DNA of 42,897 bases from Bacteroidota bacterium (GTDB taxonomy: Bacteria > Bacteroidota > Bacteroidia > Bacteroidales > VadinHA17). Of the stretch, positions 35,901 to 42,897 are shown one piece after another. The translations under genes and the position numbers were made by a program. The stretch is taken from the NCBI GenBank assembly GCA_029552825.1, contig JAKPDL010000107.1, forward strand, positions 1 through 42,897, in the 5' to 3' direction. Numbering within the stretch: position 1 is the first letter of the stretch; every line of letters starts with the position of its first letter. Under the pieces are notes generated by a model. That model saw only the letters and a program-made list of their open reading frames with translations, was not told the DNA's origin and ran no database searches.

Positions 35901-36297
35901 AAGAAGACTCACAGAAAAGGAGCAGAAGGATTATCACGAAGATAATATTGAAATGCCCGACGGCTCTATGACTAATGGCGTCTATATCCTTGAAACAATA
36001 TTCGCCAGCAAAATGCCCATAGGTATTTCTTCAAAAATGGATGAGAAGTTTGTGTTCTATGATTGGGAACTTGAGAAAGGCGTCTCATACTATTTATTTT
36101 CAGATGGCTATATTGACCAGTTCGGAGGGCCCCATGGACGTAAATTCATGAAGAAGAATTTCAAAAGACTTATTCTCGAAATACAGGACTTCCCCATGAA
36201 ACGTCAGAAGGAAATACTTGAAGAGAGACTTAAGGAATGGATGGGACAGACACCTCAGATTGATGATATTCTGGTTATGGGAATCCGAACCGACTGA
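32938..36297 (+). CDS. Two-component-propeller sensor with Y_Y_Y and SpoIIE-type PP2C phosphatase domains
   Basis: 1119 residues. Signal peptide ILVLSVLSFNVEA, then a periplasmic beta-propeller (about 30-690) with repeats such as DKTGVLYFGSDTRGIIRYDGQTW and DRDGDLWLSI, a Y_Y_Y domain (about 700-785, YSYKLDGFDRSWSKWENIHYKDFTNLPFGKYTFRVKG), one membrane helix (about 792-814), a short coiled coil and a SpoIIE/RsbU-like phosphatase (about 870-1118) with VAADCTGHGVPGAFMS and YLFSDGYIDQFGG. The extracellular part is that of hybrid two-component sugar sensors, but the output is a PP2C phosphatase instead of a histidine kinase. It probably signals to an anti-sigma antagonist in a partner-switch; none is seen nearby. 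Divergent from the C25 peptidase. Confidence 0.92.
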   Translation: MKYLTSILVLSVLSFNVEAQLNKHGVPSIKNFDNQITHSSDYHWSIVKDKTGVLYFGSDTRGIIRYDGQTWSVIQIPGEPVVRALGVSEEGVIYVGGSYEFGYLQPSQNGSIEYISLAARLKEGNAKEVNDSSASVTKSQIGEINTLIVTDTVIYFIGFESCFLYYPATDRIENIDFRNMGLKQVVKAALINGRIFIADNIKGILELRNKQPVQPPGGEFFSRKISLVLLPYDETSLFVGTHFNGVFRYDYVTGKVYDTPPVSNELNELLKNSQLYTSQVCPTGDILLGTLAEGIFILDKNLRYKGKWDAETSDLPDNTVTAFYSDNKQPTEIWVATAGYISKILTNLPFYELTPRTGYEGIVNNIAYFNNTTYLASDLGLFKSYIDNKGFVKFSRVSNINQQTFSLYLCKLNNEEFLLAGTILGLYQIFPSGKIIKIDDAISYGDEARKTTYSVRAILQSNLNPEIFYIGLSTKGFLIIQYNGKTWKFIDQIKTNIEGNITNLVENRKGDIFILAGNPTGFYRFSLKDKIPVKYSEESSIVPNSITKIDDDIVITTVKGLYRYNEESDSWVPCDEILNGFTRNVNCKDLYRDRDGDLWLSIIKDKVYEIYFSRDSSKVKMFSGALNLLPGVEKGDLKQIDDKIWMPKSKNIYVIDKEKLKAPAPKINTLLTKIVIGKDSLFMSGTFYKTLGDGKRIPAVNNSANPVPEIKYNFNSVSFYWSVPYYVDEDKNLYSYKLDGFDRSWSKWENIHYKDFTNLPFGKYTFRVKGKTTTDIETEEAVFDFIILKPWYLTTVMIILYAIAFVLLIIGIIKAYTRKLKNENIRLEGIIAERTAVVVKQKEELESSIHYARRIQMALLPSESILAENLKNYFILFKPRDIVSGDFYWMTKKDNRLYIVAADCTGHGVPGAFMSLLGMSFLDEIIGGKKAPRADEVLSELRLHVTESLKQSGGDDEAKDGMDMALLVIDFNRSRVEFSGAYNPCFRVRRLTEKEQKDYHEDNIEMPDGSMTNGVYILETIFASKMPIGISSKMDEKFVFYDWELEKGVSYYLFSDGYIDQFGGPHGRKFMKKNFKRLILEIQDFPMKRQKEILEERLKEWMGQTPQIDDILVMGIRTD

Positions 36298-36302
36298 AAA
36301 AA

Positions 36303-36989
36303 TTATCTATTCTCTTTTAAATCTGTTTTTAAATCTGTTTTTAAATCTGTTTCACCGGGGTTACGATTAAGTGCGTACCTGAACCCTTTTTCTGATGCCT
36401 TCATTATCAGCACACCGCAAAGAAGCATATTGACAATAATTTTTTCAGCCCTGTAAGCTGGTATATTTGCCAGCTTTCTGAACGAAGAAAGGCTGATGGA
36501 ATCATTGTTTTTAAGATACTCCATAAGCATATTCTCTGCTTTACTGAATCTTATAAGTACCCCCGATTTTCTCTCATCTTTCTTCCATAATTTAAGCAGT
36601 ATTCGATTTGCAACAAGATTCTGATCATTATTTCTGAAATATGCTTTCCACCTTCCATCATCGCCTTTGGCCAGGTAAGGACGATGTGTTCCCTTTTTTA
36701 CTTCAACCTCAATTACAGTTTTGCCATTGATGTAATGTTGTTTTATTCTGACAGGAATTTCAGGCCTGCAATAAAGTTTGGCCGCAGCGTCGATCATGTA
36801 ATACTCTTCTTCAGAATCAACACCGGCAATTGAGCCATTATCCCTAACCCCAAGCAGTAAAATACCACCTTCAGTATTGGCAAATGCCGATAAAGTTCTC
36901 GCTATTTTTTTTGAATCATTTATGCAATATTTGAAATCGACCCTCTGATTTTCACCGCCAGAGATTAATTTTCTCAGGTAATTGTTCAT
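36303..36989 (-). CDS. AlbA_2 (Schlafen-type) domain protein
   Basis: 228 residues. The N-terminal 120 residues have the AlbA_2 pattern: QRVDFKYCINDSKKIARTLSAFANTEGGILLLGVRDNG, followed by VEVKKGTHRPYLAKGDDG and AYFRNNDQN. The C-terminal 85 residues resemble a winged helix (MEYLKNNDSISLSSFRKLANIP). Such proteins are ATP-binding or nucleic-acid-linked regulators, often accessory. The extreme C-terminus is three TDLK units encoded by a 12-base tandem repeat. It converges with the SpoIIE sensor gene with only five bases between the stops. Confidence 0.85.
   Translation of the reverse strand: MNNYLRKLISGGENQRVDFKYCINDSKKIARTLSAFANTEGGILLLGVRDNGSIAGVDSEEEYYMIDAAAKLYCRPEIPVRIKQHYINGKTVIEVEVKKGTHRPYLAKGDDGRWKAYFRNNDQNLVANRILLKLWKKDERKSGVLIRFSKAENMLMEYLKNNDSISLSSFRKLANIPAYRAEKIIVNMLLCGVLIMKASEKGFRYALNRNPGETDLKTDLKTDLKENR
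36315..36350. repeat. 12-base tandem repeat, three perfect copies
   Basis: TTTTAAATCTGT three times without mismatch, inside the 3' end of the AlbA_2 gene. Because the unit is a multiple of three, copy-number changes would add or remove TDLK in the protein tail without a frameshift. Confidence 0.95.
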
Positions 36990-37129
36990 AGACGGTTATT
37001 TTTATGAAAATCAACTCACAAAAAACAAAAATCCTTCCTGGAAATGAGCCATAAAATATAACGATGTTAAAAGATGTTATATTTTGACATTTATTGTTTT
37101 TCTCCATTCGAATTTAATGTAAAAACTTA

Positions 37130-37137
37130 TATATTTG
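37130..37137 (+). promoter_or_regulatory. -7 promoter element of the aldo/keto reductase operon
   Basis: TATATTTG is an exact TAnnTTTG match 20 bases before the ATG at 37158 and downstream of a possible longer start at 37074, which it rules out. Confidence 0.65.
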
Positions 37138-37157
37138 ACCTTCCAAAATTATTATTT

Positions 37158-38360
37158 ATGAGGAAAATGAAAAACAATATCAATAGGAGAAAATTCCTTA
37201 GCACTGGAATAACAGGTTTTACTGGTGCGATGGTTTTGTCAAGCCCTTTTGCAAAGGGACAGACCTCAGAGCAAGAAAAAAAGATTGTATACCGCACACT
37301 TGGTAAGACAGGTATTAAAGTTCCAGTAATAAGTTTCGGTGTCATGAGAGCCGATAGTCCTGCGCTTTGCAAAGCAGCATATGATAACGGCATAAACTTT
37401 TTTGACACCGCCAACGTTTACCAGGGTGGTAATAACGAAACAATGCTTGGAAATTTTTTTAAGAACCTGCCACGTTCATCCTTCATTGTTGAAACAAAAG
37501 TAAAACCTGCAGGAGTGGGCAGAGACGGACTTCCAACCGCTCAGACAACTGCAGAGGATTTCCTCGGGAAATTCAAGGAAAGTTTATCAAGATTGCAACT
37601 CGATTATGTTGATATTCTCCTGATTCATGATGTAAGCAATCCCGAACTTCTCAAACATAAACCTTTGATTTCAGCATTGACACAACTGAAAAAAGAAAAG
37701 AAAACAAGGTTTGTAGGATTCAGTACCCATTCAAATATGGCTGTTATGCTCCAGGAAGCAGCTAATTCCGATTTCTGGGATGTCGTTCTAACTTCCTTTA
37801 ATTTTATGTTGAATAATATTGATGAAATGAATCAAGCAATTAAAAAAGCTGCTGATGCCGGTATCGGAATTGTTGTAATGAAGTCTCTGGCCGGTGGGTT
37901 TATGGACAAAGAAAGGAAGAAACCCGTAAATGCTACACTTGCTCTAAAATGGGTGCTTTCAAATCCCAATGTCCATACCATTATACCTGGTATGACATCA
38001 TTTGACCATCTTGAAACAAATCTTAAAGTACTTGCCGACCCGGTAATGACCGAGCAGGAGAAACAGGAACTTCTTGCTATGGCAGGTGAACCCGGACTAT
38101 TCTGTGTAAACTGCAATAAATGCCTTAATGCATGCCCATATAACCTGCCAGTTCCTGACCTTATGAGAGCATATATGTATGCATACGGCTATGCAAATCT
38201 TCGAATGGCTTATGACCTTCTGGGTGAACTGGGTACAGGCGTATCACCATGCATAAACTGCACCGAATGCAAAGTTCAGTGTACAAAAGGATTCGATATT
38301 AGAACAAAAATTGCTGATGTTTCACGACTTGTAAGTATGCCGGCAGATCTTATTGCCTGA
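37158..38360 (+). CDS. Aldo/keto reductase with C-terminal 4Fe-4S ferredoxin domain, Tat signal
   Basis: 400 residues. N-terminal twin-arginine-like signal NRRKFLSTGITGFTGAM, suggesting export of a folded cofactor-bearing protein. The AKR barrel holds the catalytic set: Asp and Tyr in NFFDTANVYQGG, Lys in VETKV, His in LIHDV, plus VGFSTHSN. Two Cys-rich motifs follow, CVNCNKCLNACPYNLP (around residue 316) and CINCTECKVQC (around residue 365), which bind 4Fe-4S clusters. AKRs of this kind lack a clear NADPH C-terminal site and may pass electrons to the clusters. The gene is followed 17 bases later by a DUF6599 gene. Confidence 0.9.
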   Translation: MRKMKNNINRRKFLSTGITGFTGAMVLSSPFAKGQTSEQEKKIVYRTLGKTGIKVPVISFGVMRADSPALCKAAYDNGINFFDTANVYQGGNNETMLGNFFKNLPRSSFIVETKVKPAGVGRDGLPTAQTTAEDFLGKFKESLSRLQLDYVDILLIHDVSNPELLKHKPLISALTQLKKEKKTRFVGFSTHSNMAVMLQEAANSDFWDVVLTSFNFMLNNIDEMNQAIKKAADAGIGIVVMKSLAGGFMDKERKKPVNATLALKWVLSNPNVHTIIPGMTSFDHLETNLKVLADPVMTEQEKQELLAMAGEPGLFCVNCNKCLNACPYNLPVPDLMRAYMYAYGYANLRMAYDLLGELGTGVSPCINCTECKVQCTKGFDIRTKIADVSRLVSMPADLIA

Positions 38361-38377
38361 AATGTAAAATATTGATT

Positions 38378-39223
38378 ATGAGGCATATATATCTGGTGAT
38401 TATCCTGTGTACGATTTCAGTCATGGTGGCAAAGGCTCAGCCATATAATTTTCCACCACTGAAAGGATATAAAATCGTCTCAAAATATCCGGTGTATGAA
38501 CCTGATAACCTCTGGGATTTTATTGACGGTGCAGCAGATGGTTATATTTCATACGGTTTTCAGAATGTGCACGTCAGGGAATATGTAAAAGGAAAAAATG
38601 TTATAAAAGTTGAGATCTACCGGCATAAAGACCGTGACAACACTTTCGGAATCTATGCGTCGGAACGTTCTCCATCGTACAGATATATTAACCTTGGAGC
38701 TCAGGGTTATGTGGCCGGAGGAGTGATAAACTTCTTCAAAGATTGTTATTACGTTAAACTGAGAACCTTTACCGAAAATGAAAAAGTATTGAGAGACCTC
38801 GAATCTCTGGCATACAGAGTTGCGGATATGTTACCAGGAGATCCGTCGATGCCCCGGACATTAAATGAGTTCCCTCAAAACTTCAAAGAGAAAAATACCG
38901 AAACATACATTAACGAAAGTGTCCTAGGCCATGATTTCCTTAAAGGAGCATACAGGGCAGACTATAAGCAGGAAGGAATAACATACCAGGTATATATTTT
39001 TGATAAGAATTCACCAGAGGATGCATTTCAAACAGTTAAATCGTACCTGGCACTTGCCGGGCTCGAACCTGATGATTCTGCCGAAGGAAAATATGTTTTT
39101 AAAGATGGATACAATGGCAATATTTTCCTTGCCAGGAAGGAAAACAGAATTGTAATCATTACCGGCCTTGAAAAAGACCAGACAAATATTGCTGACCGCA
39201 TTACAGGGGAAATTCTTAGATAA
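38378..39223 (+). CDS. DUF6599-like secreted protein
   Basis: 281 residues. Signal peptide MRHIYLVIILCTISVMVAKAQ. The first half contains YEPDNLWDFIDGAADGYISYGFQNVHVREY and VIKVEIYRHKDRDNTFGIYASERS, the wording of the DUF6599 family common in Bacteroidota; the second half repeats a similar fold (YQVYIFDKNSPEDAFQ). No catalytic motif can be named. It lies 17 bases after the ferredoxin-aldo/keto reductase stop, so it is probably its partner in the periplasm. ATG at 38378 chosen; an upstream TTG would add two residues only. A hairpin terminator follows. Confidence 0.75.
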   Translation: MRHIYLVIILCTISVMVAKAQPYNFPPLKGYKIVSKYPVYEPDNLWDFIDGAADGYISYGFQNVHVREYVKGKNVIKVEIYRHKDRDNTFGIYASERSPSYRYINLGAQGYVAGGVINFFKDCYYVKLRTFTENEKVLRDLESLAYRVADMLPGDPSMPRTLNEFPQNFKEKNTETYINESVLGHDFLKGAYRADYKQEGITYQVYIFDKNSPEDAFQTVKSYLALAGLEPDDSAEGKYVFKDGYNGNIFLARKENRIVIITGLEKDQTNIADRITGEILR

Positions 39224-39255
39224 TATACTGAATAAATTAATCAGGAAATTATGAA

Positions 39256-39297
39256 AACCGGGAACTGTGTTATGAATACCAGTTCCTGGTTCTATTT
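39256..39297. terminator. Terminator hairpin at the end of two convergent operons
   Basis: AACCGGGAACTG (39256-39267) pairs with CAGTTCCTGGTT (39280-39291) with a single G-T pair and a 12-base loop; TCTATTTTTC follows. The right arm is also coding sequence for the last residues of the leftward TIM-barrel gene, which ends at 39270. Confidence 0.82.
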
Positions 39298-40328
39298 TTC
39301 AGGCTGTTAAGTATTTCAGCAGCAATTTTCGCGTCTTCAGCTATCTGAAAGTCGAACATGCCCACACAGATGAAATCTGCACCGTTTTCGAATGCATACC
39401 TGAATCCATCCTGAGGTAATATGGCACCTGCCGCAAGCACTTTAAAAGCAATCCATGGCTTTCTTACTTCTTTCATGAATTCAGCTGTCTTATCCGGAAA
39501 CAAGTCAAAAATGTTGTCATGGATCATGTTATGGTCAGTGCTTCTCTGTGATCCTATTATACTGAATTCAGTCCTGTTTTCCACCGGATGGGCAGACCAG
39601 TACCTGTCGTGATGGAATGATTTCACATAAAAATCAGCTGGAATACCTTCTTTTTCACATGCTTTGATTACTTCTATCGAATGCGCTCCTATACCAGCAG
39701 GTTTGCCATGTTTCTTTATATATTCAATTGCCCTGCCAAGCATTTCAGTTTTTCCGTCCCTTACATATCTGTCGCTCTCGGCACCCTGTATGTACAGCAT
39801 GGTAGCGCCGTTTGAAACCGCCAGATCTATGTCGCCCAGGAAATTATCATCACGCAGGTATGTTTGATTAATTGTCAGCATTTTACTGCCATATTTCTCT
39901 CTGTATTTATTGAAGAGATGAAAATTGCGATTGACAACAAAAATGGCGTTTATTCCTGCAGCTTCAGCAAGACGGTATGTCTCAATAACTTTCTCTTCCG
40001 AATGGTAGACTTTGAAAAGTGTATCGGCATACCTGAGGTCCCTTGCATGAGCGTAACCGCTTATTAAGTTGCACCCCAGAATAAGTCGGCTAACATTATA
40101 ACCTGCAATTTTTCCGGAAGGTAAAATATTCTGCTGGCCGGATGGTTCTTCCTTTGACGTCTCCCCTTCAGTAGAGCCAGGTTTTTTTTCTGCCGGTATT
40201 CTGAACGGTGAACCGGAGAAAAATGTTAAAAAAGGAATGCCTGCAAAGATGCCTTTAATTATATTTCGTCTCTTTGTTCCCCCTGCAGGCAATTTCTCTT
40301 TCATGTTTTTGTTTTTAAAGGTTTTCAT
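39270..40328 (-). CDS. Exported TIM-barrel protein related to aldo/keto reductases, role unknown
   Basis: 352 residues. The N-terminus has KRRNIIKGIFAGIPFLTFFSG, a twin-arginine-like export signal, then a disordered Lys/Glu/Gly/Pro spacer (about 47-68). The rest is an eight-stranded barrel pattern with LILGCNLISGYAHARDLRYADTLF, AGINAIFVVNRNFHLF, ATMLYIQGAESD, KPAGIGAHSIEVIKACE, DFYVKSFHHDRYW and FKVLAAGAILP. The layout recalls aldo/keto reductases but the Asp-Tyr-Lys-His tetrad is not evident, so it may be a non-catalytic relative or act on an unknown substrate. It shares an ATGA overlap with the POT transporter upstream in its operon. Confidence 0.72.
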   Translation of the reverse strand: MKTFKNKNMKEKLPAGGTKRRNIIKGIFAGIPFLTFFSGSPFRIPAEKKPGSTEGETSKEEPSGQQNILPSGKIAGYNVSRLILGCNLISGYAHARDLRYADTLFKVYHSEEKVIETYRLAEAAGINAIFVVNRNFHLFNKYREKYGSKMLTINQTYLRDDNFLGDIDLAVSNGATMLYIQGAESDRYVRDGKTEMLGRAIEYIKKHGKPAGIGAHSIEVIKACEKEGIPADFYVKSFHHDRYWSAHPVENRTEFSIIGSQRSTDHNMIHDNIFDLFPDKTAEFMKEVRKPWIAFKVLAAGAILPQDGFRYAFENGADFICVGMFDFQIAEDAKIAAEILNSLKNRTRNWYS

Positions 40329-42112
40329 TTTGATGCGCTCTCAAGGCGCTTTAGAATTGAAAAGATAAATGCGGCAGAAGCAAGACAGCATACTATAAAT
40401 ACCAGCCACAGTTGCCATAGCTCAACTCTGTCCCAGAGAAGCGTACCAACAAAGAGAAGTTTGTTTCCGACAGCTGTAGCAAGAAGCCATCCGCCCTGCA
40501 TGAGACCCTGAAATCTCGAGGGAGCAACTTTTGATACAAATGAAAGCCCCATCGGACTCAGAAATAATTCAGCAATGGTAAGAATAAGATAACTACTTAT
40601 AAGCCAGTAAGGCGATACCCTGTCACTGTCGGGAAGGGGAGTGCCTGCAAGAAGTTTGGGTGAAGCAAGATTGACCGATGCAATGAGAACAACCATAAAA
40701 CCTGTAGCAGCAATAATCATCCCGAAACCAATCTTTTTAGGAGTGGAAGGTTCAATGCCTTTTCTGTTAAGCCACGAAAAAATTCCCATCACAGGGAAGG
40801 TGAGAGCAACAATAAACAAAGGATTGAACGACTGGAAAATCTCCGGAGATATGGCATTGCTGGGTCCAAAACTTTTGTACTTGTAAACCGAGAGAATCAA
40901 TCCTGCTACCAGCAATACCAAGCCCGCAATCCTGGTTGTTTTACTCTGTTTCTTTAAAACAAGCATAATAATGCCTGCAATAACTGCTATCACTGCCAGT
41001 ATCGAAAGAAGAGTAAAGAACAGGTTTGTAAACGGCCCTACCTGTTTAACTGTATAATCACGTGCAAATAATGTGAGGGTGAGACCGTTCTGATGGAAAG
41101 ACATCCAGAAGAATATAACTACAGCAAAAACCAGAATCAATGCAACAACCCTGTCAATTTCCTCTTTCCTTGAACTCATTATTATCCATGTAACAAAAGC
41201 AGCAAAAAGACCAAAAGCAAAACCTGCCGTCCAGCCAACCTGCTTGATAAAATGCAACCCGTACGCAACACCTATCATTGCCAGTAATGCAGTTAACAGA
41301 GGAATAAGTCTGAATTCTATTTTTTCTGACTGAGTTGTTGAAACCTTTTCTTTCTTCGGCAGGTACCTGTTAAAAATCACATAAACAAGCAACGAAATTA
41401 TCATTGCTGCTGCAGCAATGCCGAAAGCATAATTGTATCCTTTTGAGAAGACATCAAGATATTGTCTGGCAAAAGCTGCGAGGTCATTGACTGACCCTGT
41501 AAGATTTACATTATTGGCAAGCTGCTGAAAAACAGATGTATCGGTGAGTGTTCCGTTAAGATATTGATGACACAATGATGGCAGACTTCCATCATGGGCA
41601 AAACCGTTGTGCCTCAGCCACCAATTTCTCATAGCTGTCGCTGCAAACGGGGCAAAAAATGCACCTATATTAATACCCATGTAAAATATCATGTAAGCAT
41701 TGTCACGGTATTTTGAATAGGTCGGATTATCATACATCTGTCCGACAACTGCCTGAAGGTTGCCCTTAAAGAGACCATTACCAAAAGCAATTGTAAACAA
41801 ACCGATTATCGTAATTGTAAGCGTCATGCCGGGTATAGCCATTATTAAATAACCGGCAAACATTATAATGATACCGATTAAGATAACTGTCTTGTACTTT
41901 TTGGTAGCATCTGCCAGAACACCACCAACCAGGGCAAGAGCATATATGCTAAAATAAAACCAACTGTAAATGTCACCTGCTTTTTCTGCTGCCAGACCAA
42001 ATTTGGCCTGAAGAAACAAAACCAGAATAGCCATCATGGTATAGAAACCAAACCTTTCGCCCATATTGGCAAAAAATGCCACAAGCAGACCTTTCGGATG
42101 ATTTTTAAGCAT
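40325..42112 (-). CDS. POT/PTR2-family proton-dependent transporter with altered ExxER motif
   Basis: 595 residues with about 14 membrane segments, the usual form of bacterial peptide transporters. The N-terminal helix reads FFANMGERFGFYTM: the conserved E-x2-E-R motif of proton coupling is N-x2-E-R here, while Glu-Arg and the Tyr are kept. FGNGLFKGNLQAVVGQMY is the PTR2 signature region, and LLFVGTLLWDRVELW and FLSPMGLSFVSKVAPSRFQGLMQGGW are typical of helices 10-11. A loop of about 50 residues near 170-220 is longer than in short POTs. It probably imports di- or tripeptides or a related solute, possibly linked to the coupled TIM-barrel gene. A perfect -7 box lies at 42157-42164. Confidence 0.88.
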   Translation of the reverse strand: MLKNHPKGLLVAFFANMGERFGFYTMMAILVLFLQAKFGLAAEKAGDIYSWFYFSIYALALVGGVLADATKKYKTVILIGIIIMFAGYLIMAIPGMTLTITIIGLFTIAFGNGLFKGNLQAVVGQMYDNPTYSKYRDNAYMIFYMGINIGAFFAPFAATAMRNWWLRHNGFAHDGSLPSLCHQYLNGTLTDTSVFQQLANNVNLTGSVNDLAAFARQYLDVFSKGYNYAFGIAAAAMIISLLVYVIFNRYLPKKEKVSTTQSEKIEFRLIPLLTALLAMIGVAYGLHFIKQVGWTAGFAFGLFAAFVTWIIMSSRKEEIDRVVALILVFAVVIFFWMSFHQNGLTLTLFARDYTVKQVGPFTNLFFTLLSILAVIAVIAGIIMLVLKKQSKTTRIAGLVLLVAGLILSVYKYKSFGPSNAISPEIFQSFNPLFIVALTFPVMGIFSWLNRKGIEPSTPKKIGFGMIIAATGFMVVLIASVNLASPKLLAGTPLPDSDRVSPYWLISSYLILTIAELFLSPMGLSFVSKVAPSRFQGLMQGGWLLATAVGNKLLFVGTLLWDRVELWQLWLVFIVCCLASAAFIFSILKRLESASK

Positions 42113-42156
42113 AAACTTTATTTAATTGGTTCAACAATCGAGATTTCCTGTAATGG

Positions 42157-42164
42157 CAAATATA
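42157..42164 (-). promoter_or_regulatory. -7 promoter element of the POT transporter operon
   Basis: CAAATATA on the plus strand reads TATATTTG on the coding strand, an exact TAnnTTTG match 45 bases before the start codon. A second match, CAAATTTA, lies at 42178-42185. Confidence 0.6.
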
Positions 42165-42287
42165 TACAATAATTAATCAAATTTATATAATGACGATTAC
42201 TGAAAATACATAACGTGTAGTGTAGTTACTTATACTTACACAGGGTAGATTGTCTTAGAAAATTATGCCCGGTTTTCTTGCATTGAT

Positions 42288-42295
42288 TAAATTTG
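42288..42295 (+). promoter_or_regulatory. -7 promoter element of the NAD(P)HX epimerase gene
   Basis: TAAATTTG is an exact TAnnTTTG match 24 bases before the ATG at 42320. Confidence 0.62.
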
Positions 42296-42319
42296 AAGTA
42301 TCATTGAATAAAATCAGGT

Positions 42320-42897
42320 ATGAAAATATTTACAGGAGCACAGGTAAAGGAGATTGATAATTATACCATTGAAAATGAGCCCATTCTCTCCATTGACCTG
42401 ATGGAAAGGGCGGCTGGCAAACTATTTTTATGGATAACAAAACATTTTGGAAGAATTTACAGGTTTGTAATTGTTGCCGGGCCTGGAAACAATGGCGGTG
42501 ACGGACTTGCTCTTGCACGGATGCTTTCAGCGGCTGGATACAATTCAGAAGTTTATTATGTGAGTTTTACTGAAAATGTTTCAGACGACTGGAAAATTAA
42601 CCGAAAAAGGCTAGAAGACATAAAAAGTGTACCTTTCCATACAATTACTTCACAGGAACAATTGCCTTTTTTTGACAGGGAAGATATTATAATTGATGCA
42701 ATTTTTGGTTCCGGATTAAACCGCAAGGTTAGTGGTTTGCCTGCAGAAATAATTAAAAAGATAAATATCTCATCTTCGATAAAAATTTCAATAGATGTGC
42801 CTTCTGGTCTTTTTACAGAAGATAACACCGGTAACGACCCTGAATCAATAATAAGAGCTGATTATACCCTTACTTTCCAGTATCCGAAACTGGCTTT
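42320..42897 (+). CDS. nnr: NAD(P)H-hydrate epimerase domain (YjeF_N), 3' end cut by window
   Basis: 192 residues are visible and the frame stays open to the last base. The YjeF_N wording is clear: MKIFTGAQVKEIDNYTIEN, DLMERAAGK, VAGPGNNGGDGLALARML (the nucleotide loop, about residues 53-69), IIDAIFGSGLNRKVSG and SIDVPSGLF. The enzyme interconverts the S and R forms of damaged, hydrated NAD(P)H so that the dehydratase can repair it. In most bacteria a C-terminal ADP-dependent dehydratase domain follows in the same protein; that part would lie outside the window. Confidence 0.92.
   Translation, partial: MKIFTGAQVKEIDNYTIENEPILSIDLMERAAGKLFLWITKHFGRIYRFVIVAGPGNNGGDGLALARMLSAAGYNSEVYYVSFTENVSDDWKINRKRLEDIKSVPFHTITSQEQLPFFDREDIIIDAIFGSGLNRKVSGLPAEIIKKINISSSIKISIDVPSGLFTEDNTGNDPESIIRADYTLTFQYPKLA

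Noticed and set aside
37074-37157. Longer N-terminus for the aldo/keto reductase
   Set aside because: It would start upstream of the probable promoter box and hide the twin-arginine signal that starts at 37158.
1-42897. Search for tRNA, rRNA, riboswitches, prophage and toxin-antitoxin pairs
   Set aside because: No convincing cloverleaf, conserved rRNA stretch, aptamer or paired small genes were seen by eye; short RNAs could still be missed.

Overview
The window reads as chromosomal DNA of a Bacteroidota species, probably Bacteroidales or a close order. Three secreted proteins end in type IX secretion (T9SS) sorting domains. Ten sites within about 130 bases of gene starts match the Bacteroidota -7 promoter element TAnnTTTG exactly. 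The gene families are typical of this phylum: DUF6132, DUF6599, a DUF5060/DUF4038 glycosidase, GH109, CE15, a gingipain-like C25 peptidase and a propeller/SpoIIE sensor. I see no rRNA, tRNA, CRISPR array, prophage or intact insertion sequence. The lifestyle suggested is saprophytic, with plant or host glycan breakdown, peptide use and phosphate uptake.

Layout. 0-5.3 kb: the 3' part of a large BNR-repeat T9SS cargo gene and a terminator. Then comes a tightly packed set: glycosyltransferase, Crp/Fnr regulator, DUF6132 membrane protein, thioredoxin, small ferredoxin and a terminator. A TGTGA-N6-TCACT palindrome lies between the regulator and the redox genes. 5.3-9.5 kb: GH109 glycosidase, an unusual heptamer repeat array, a PEBP-family protein, a small T9SS cargo protein and a secreted probable beta-barrel protein. 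9.5-10.4 kb: an 888-base non-coding stretch with degenerate palindromic elements. 10.4-12.05 kb: two CPBP-type membrane protease genes, one with a damaged active site, and a 19-codon CxxC mini-ORF coupled to the intact one. 12.3-18 kb: gamma-glutamyltransferase, DPP III lipoprotein peptidase and the DUF5060/DUF4038 glycosidase. 18-21.3 kb: DUF47-Pit phosphate uptake pair and a DEDDh-GIY-YIG nuclease fusion. 21.5-26.7 kb: class IV aminotransferase, a small unknown protein, AmrS radical SAM enzyme, a CE15 glucuronoyl esterase translationally coupled to a DlgD-type reductase, and a membrane protein. 26.8-29 kb: a second secreted Gfo/Idh/MocA oxidoreductase and an HD hydrolase. 29-37 kb: a C25 peptidase divergent from a propeller/SpoIIE sensor phosphatase, and an AlbA_2 protein. 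37-42.9 kb: an aldo/keto reductase with ferredoxin domain plus DUF6599 protein, a Tat-like TIM-barrel protein coupled to a POT transporter, and the 5' part of NAD(P)HX epimerase.

How the genes work together. Many are independent single units. Convincing functional groupings are the Crp-controlled thiol/iron-sulfur redox operon, DUF47-Pit for phosphate, CE15-DlgD for uronate handling, and the peptide-scavenging set (DPP III, GGT, POT, C25 peptidase). The set that looks least described is the Crp operator plus DUF6132-thioredoxin-ferredoxin operon. No wholly new multi-gene defence or mobile system is visible. All assignments are by reading the sequence; no database search was run.
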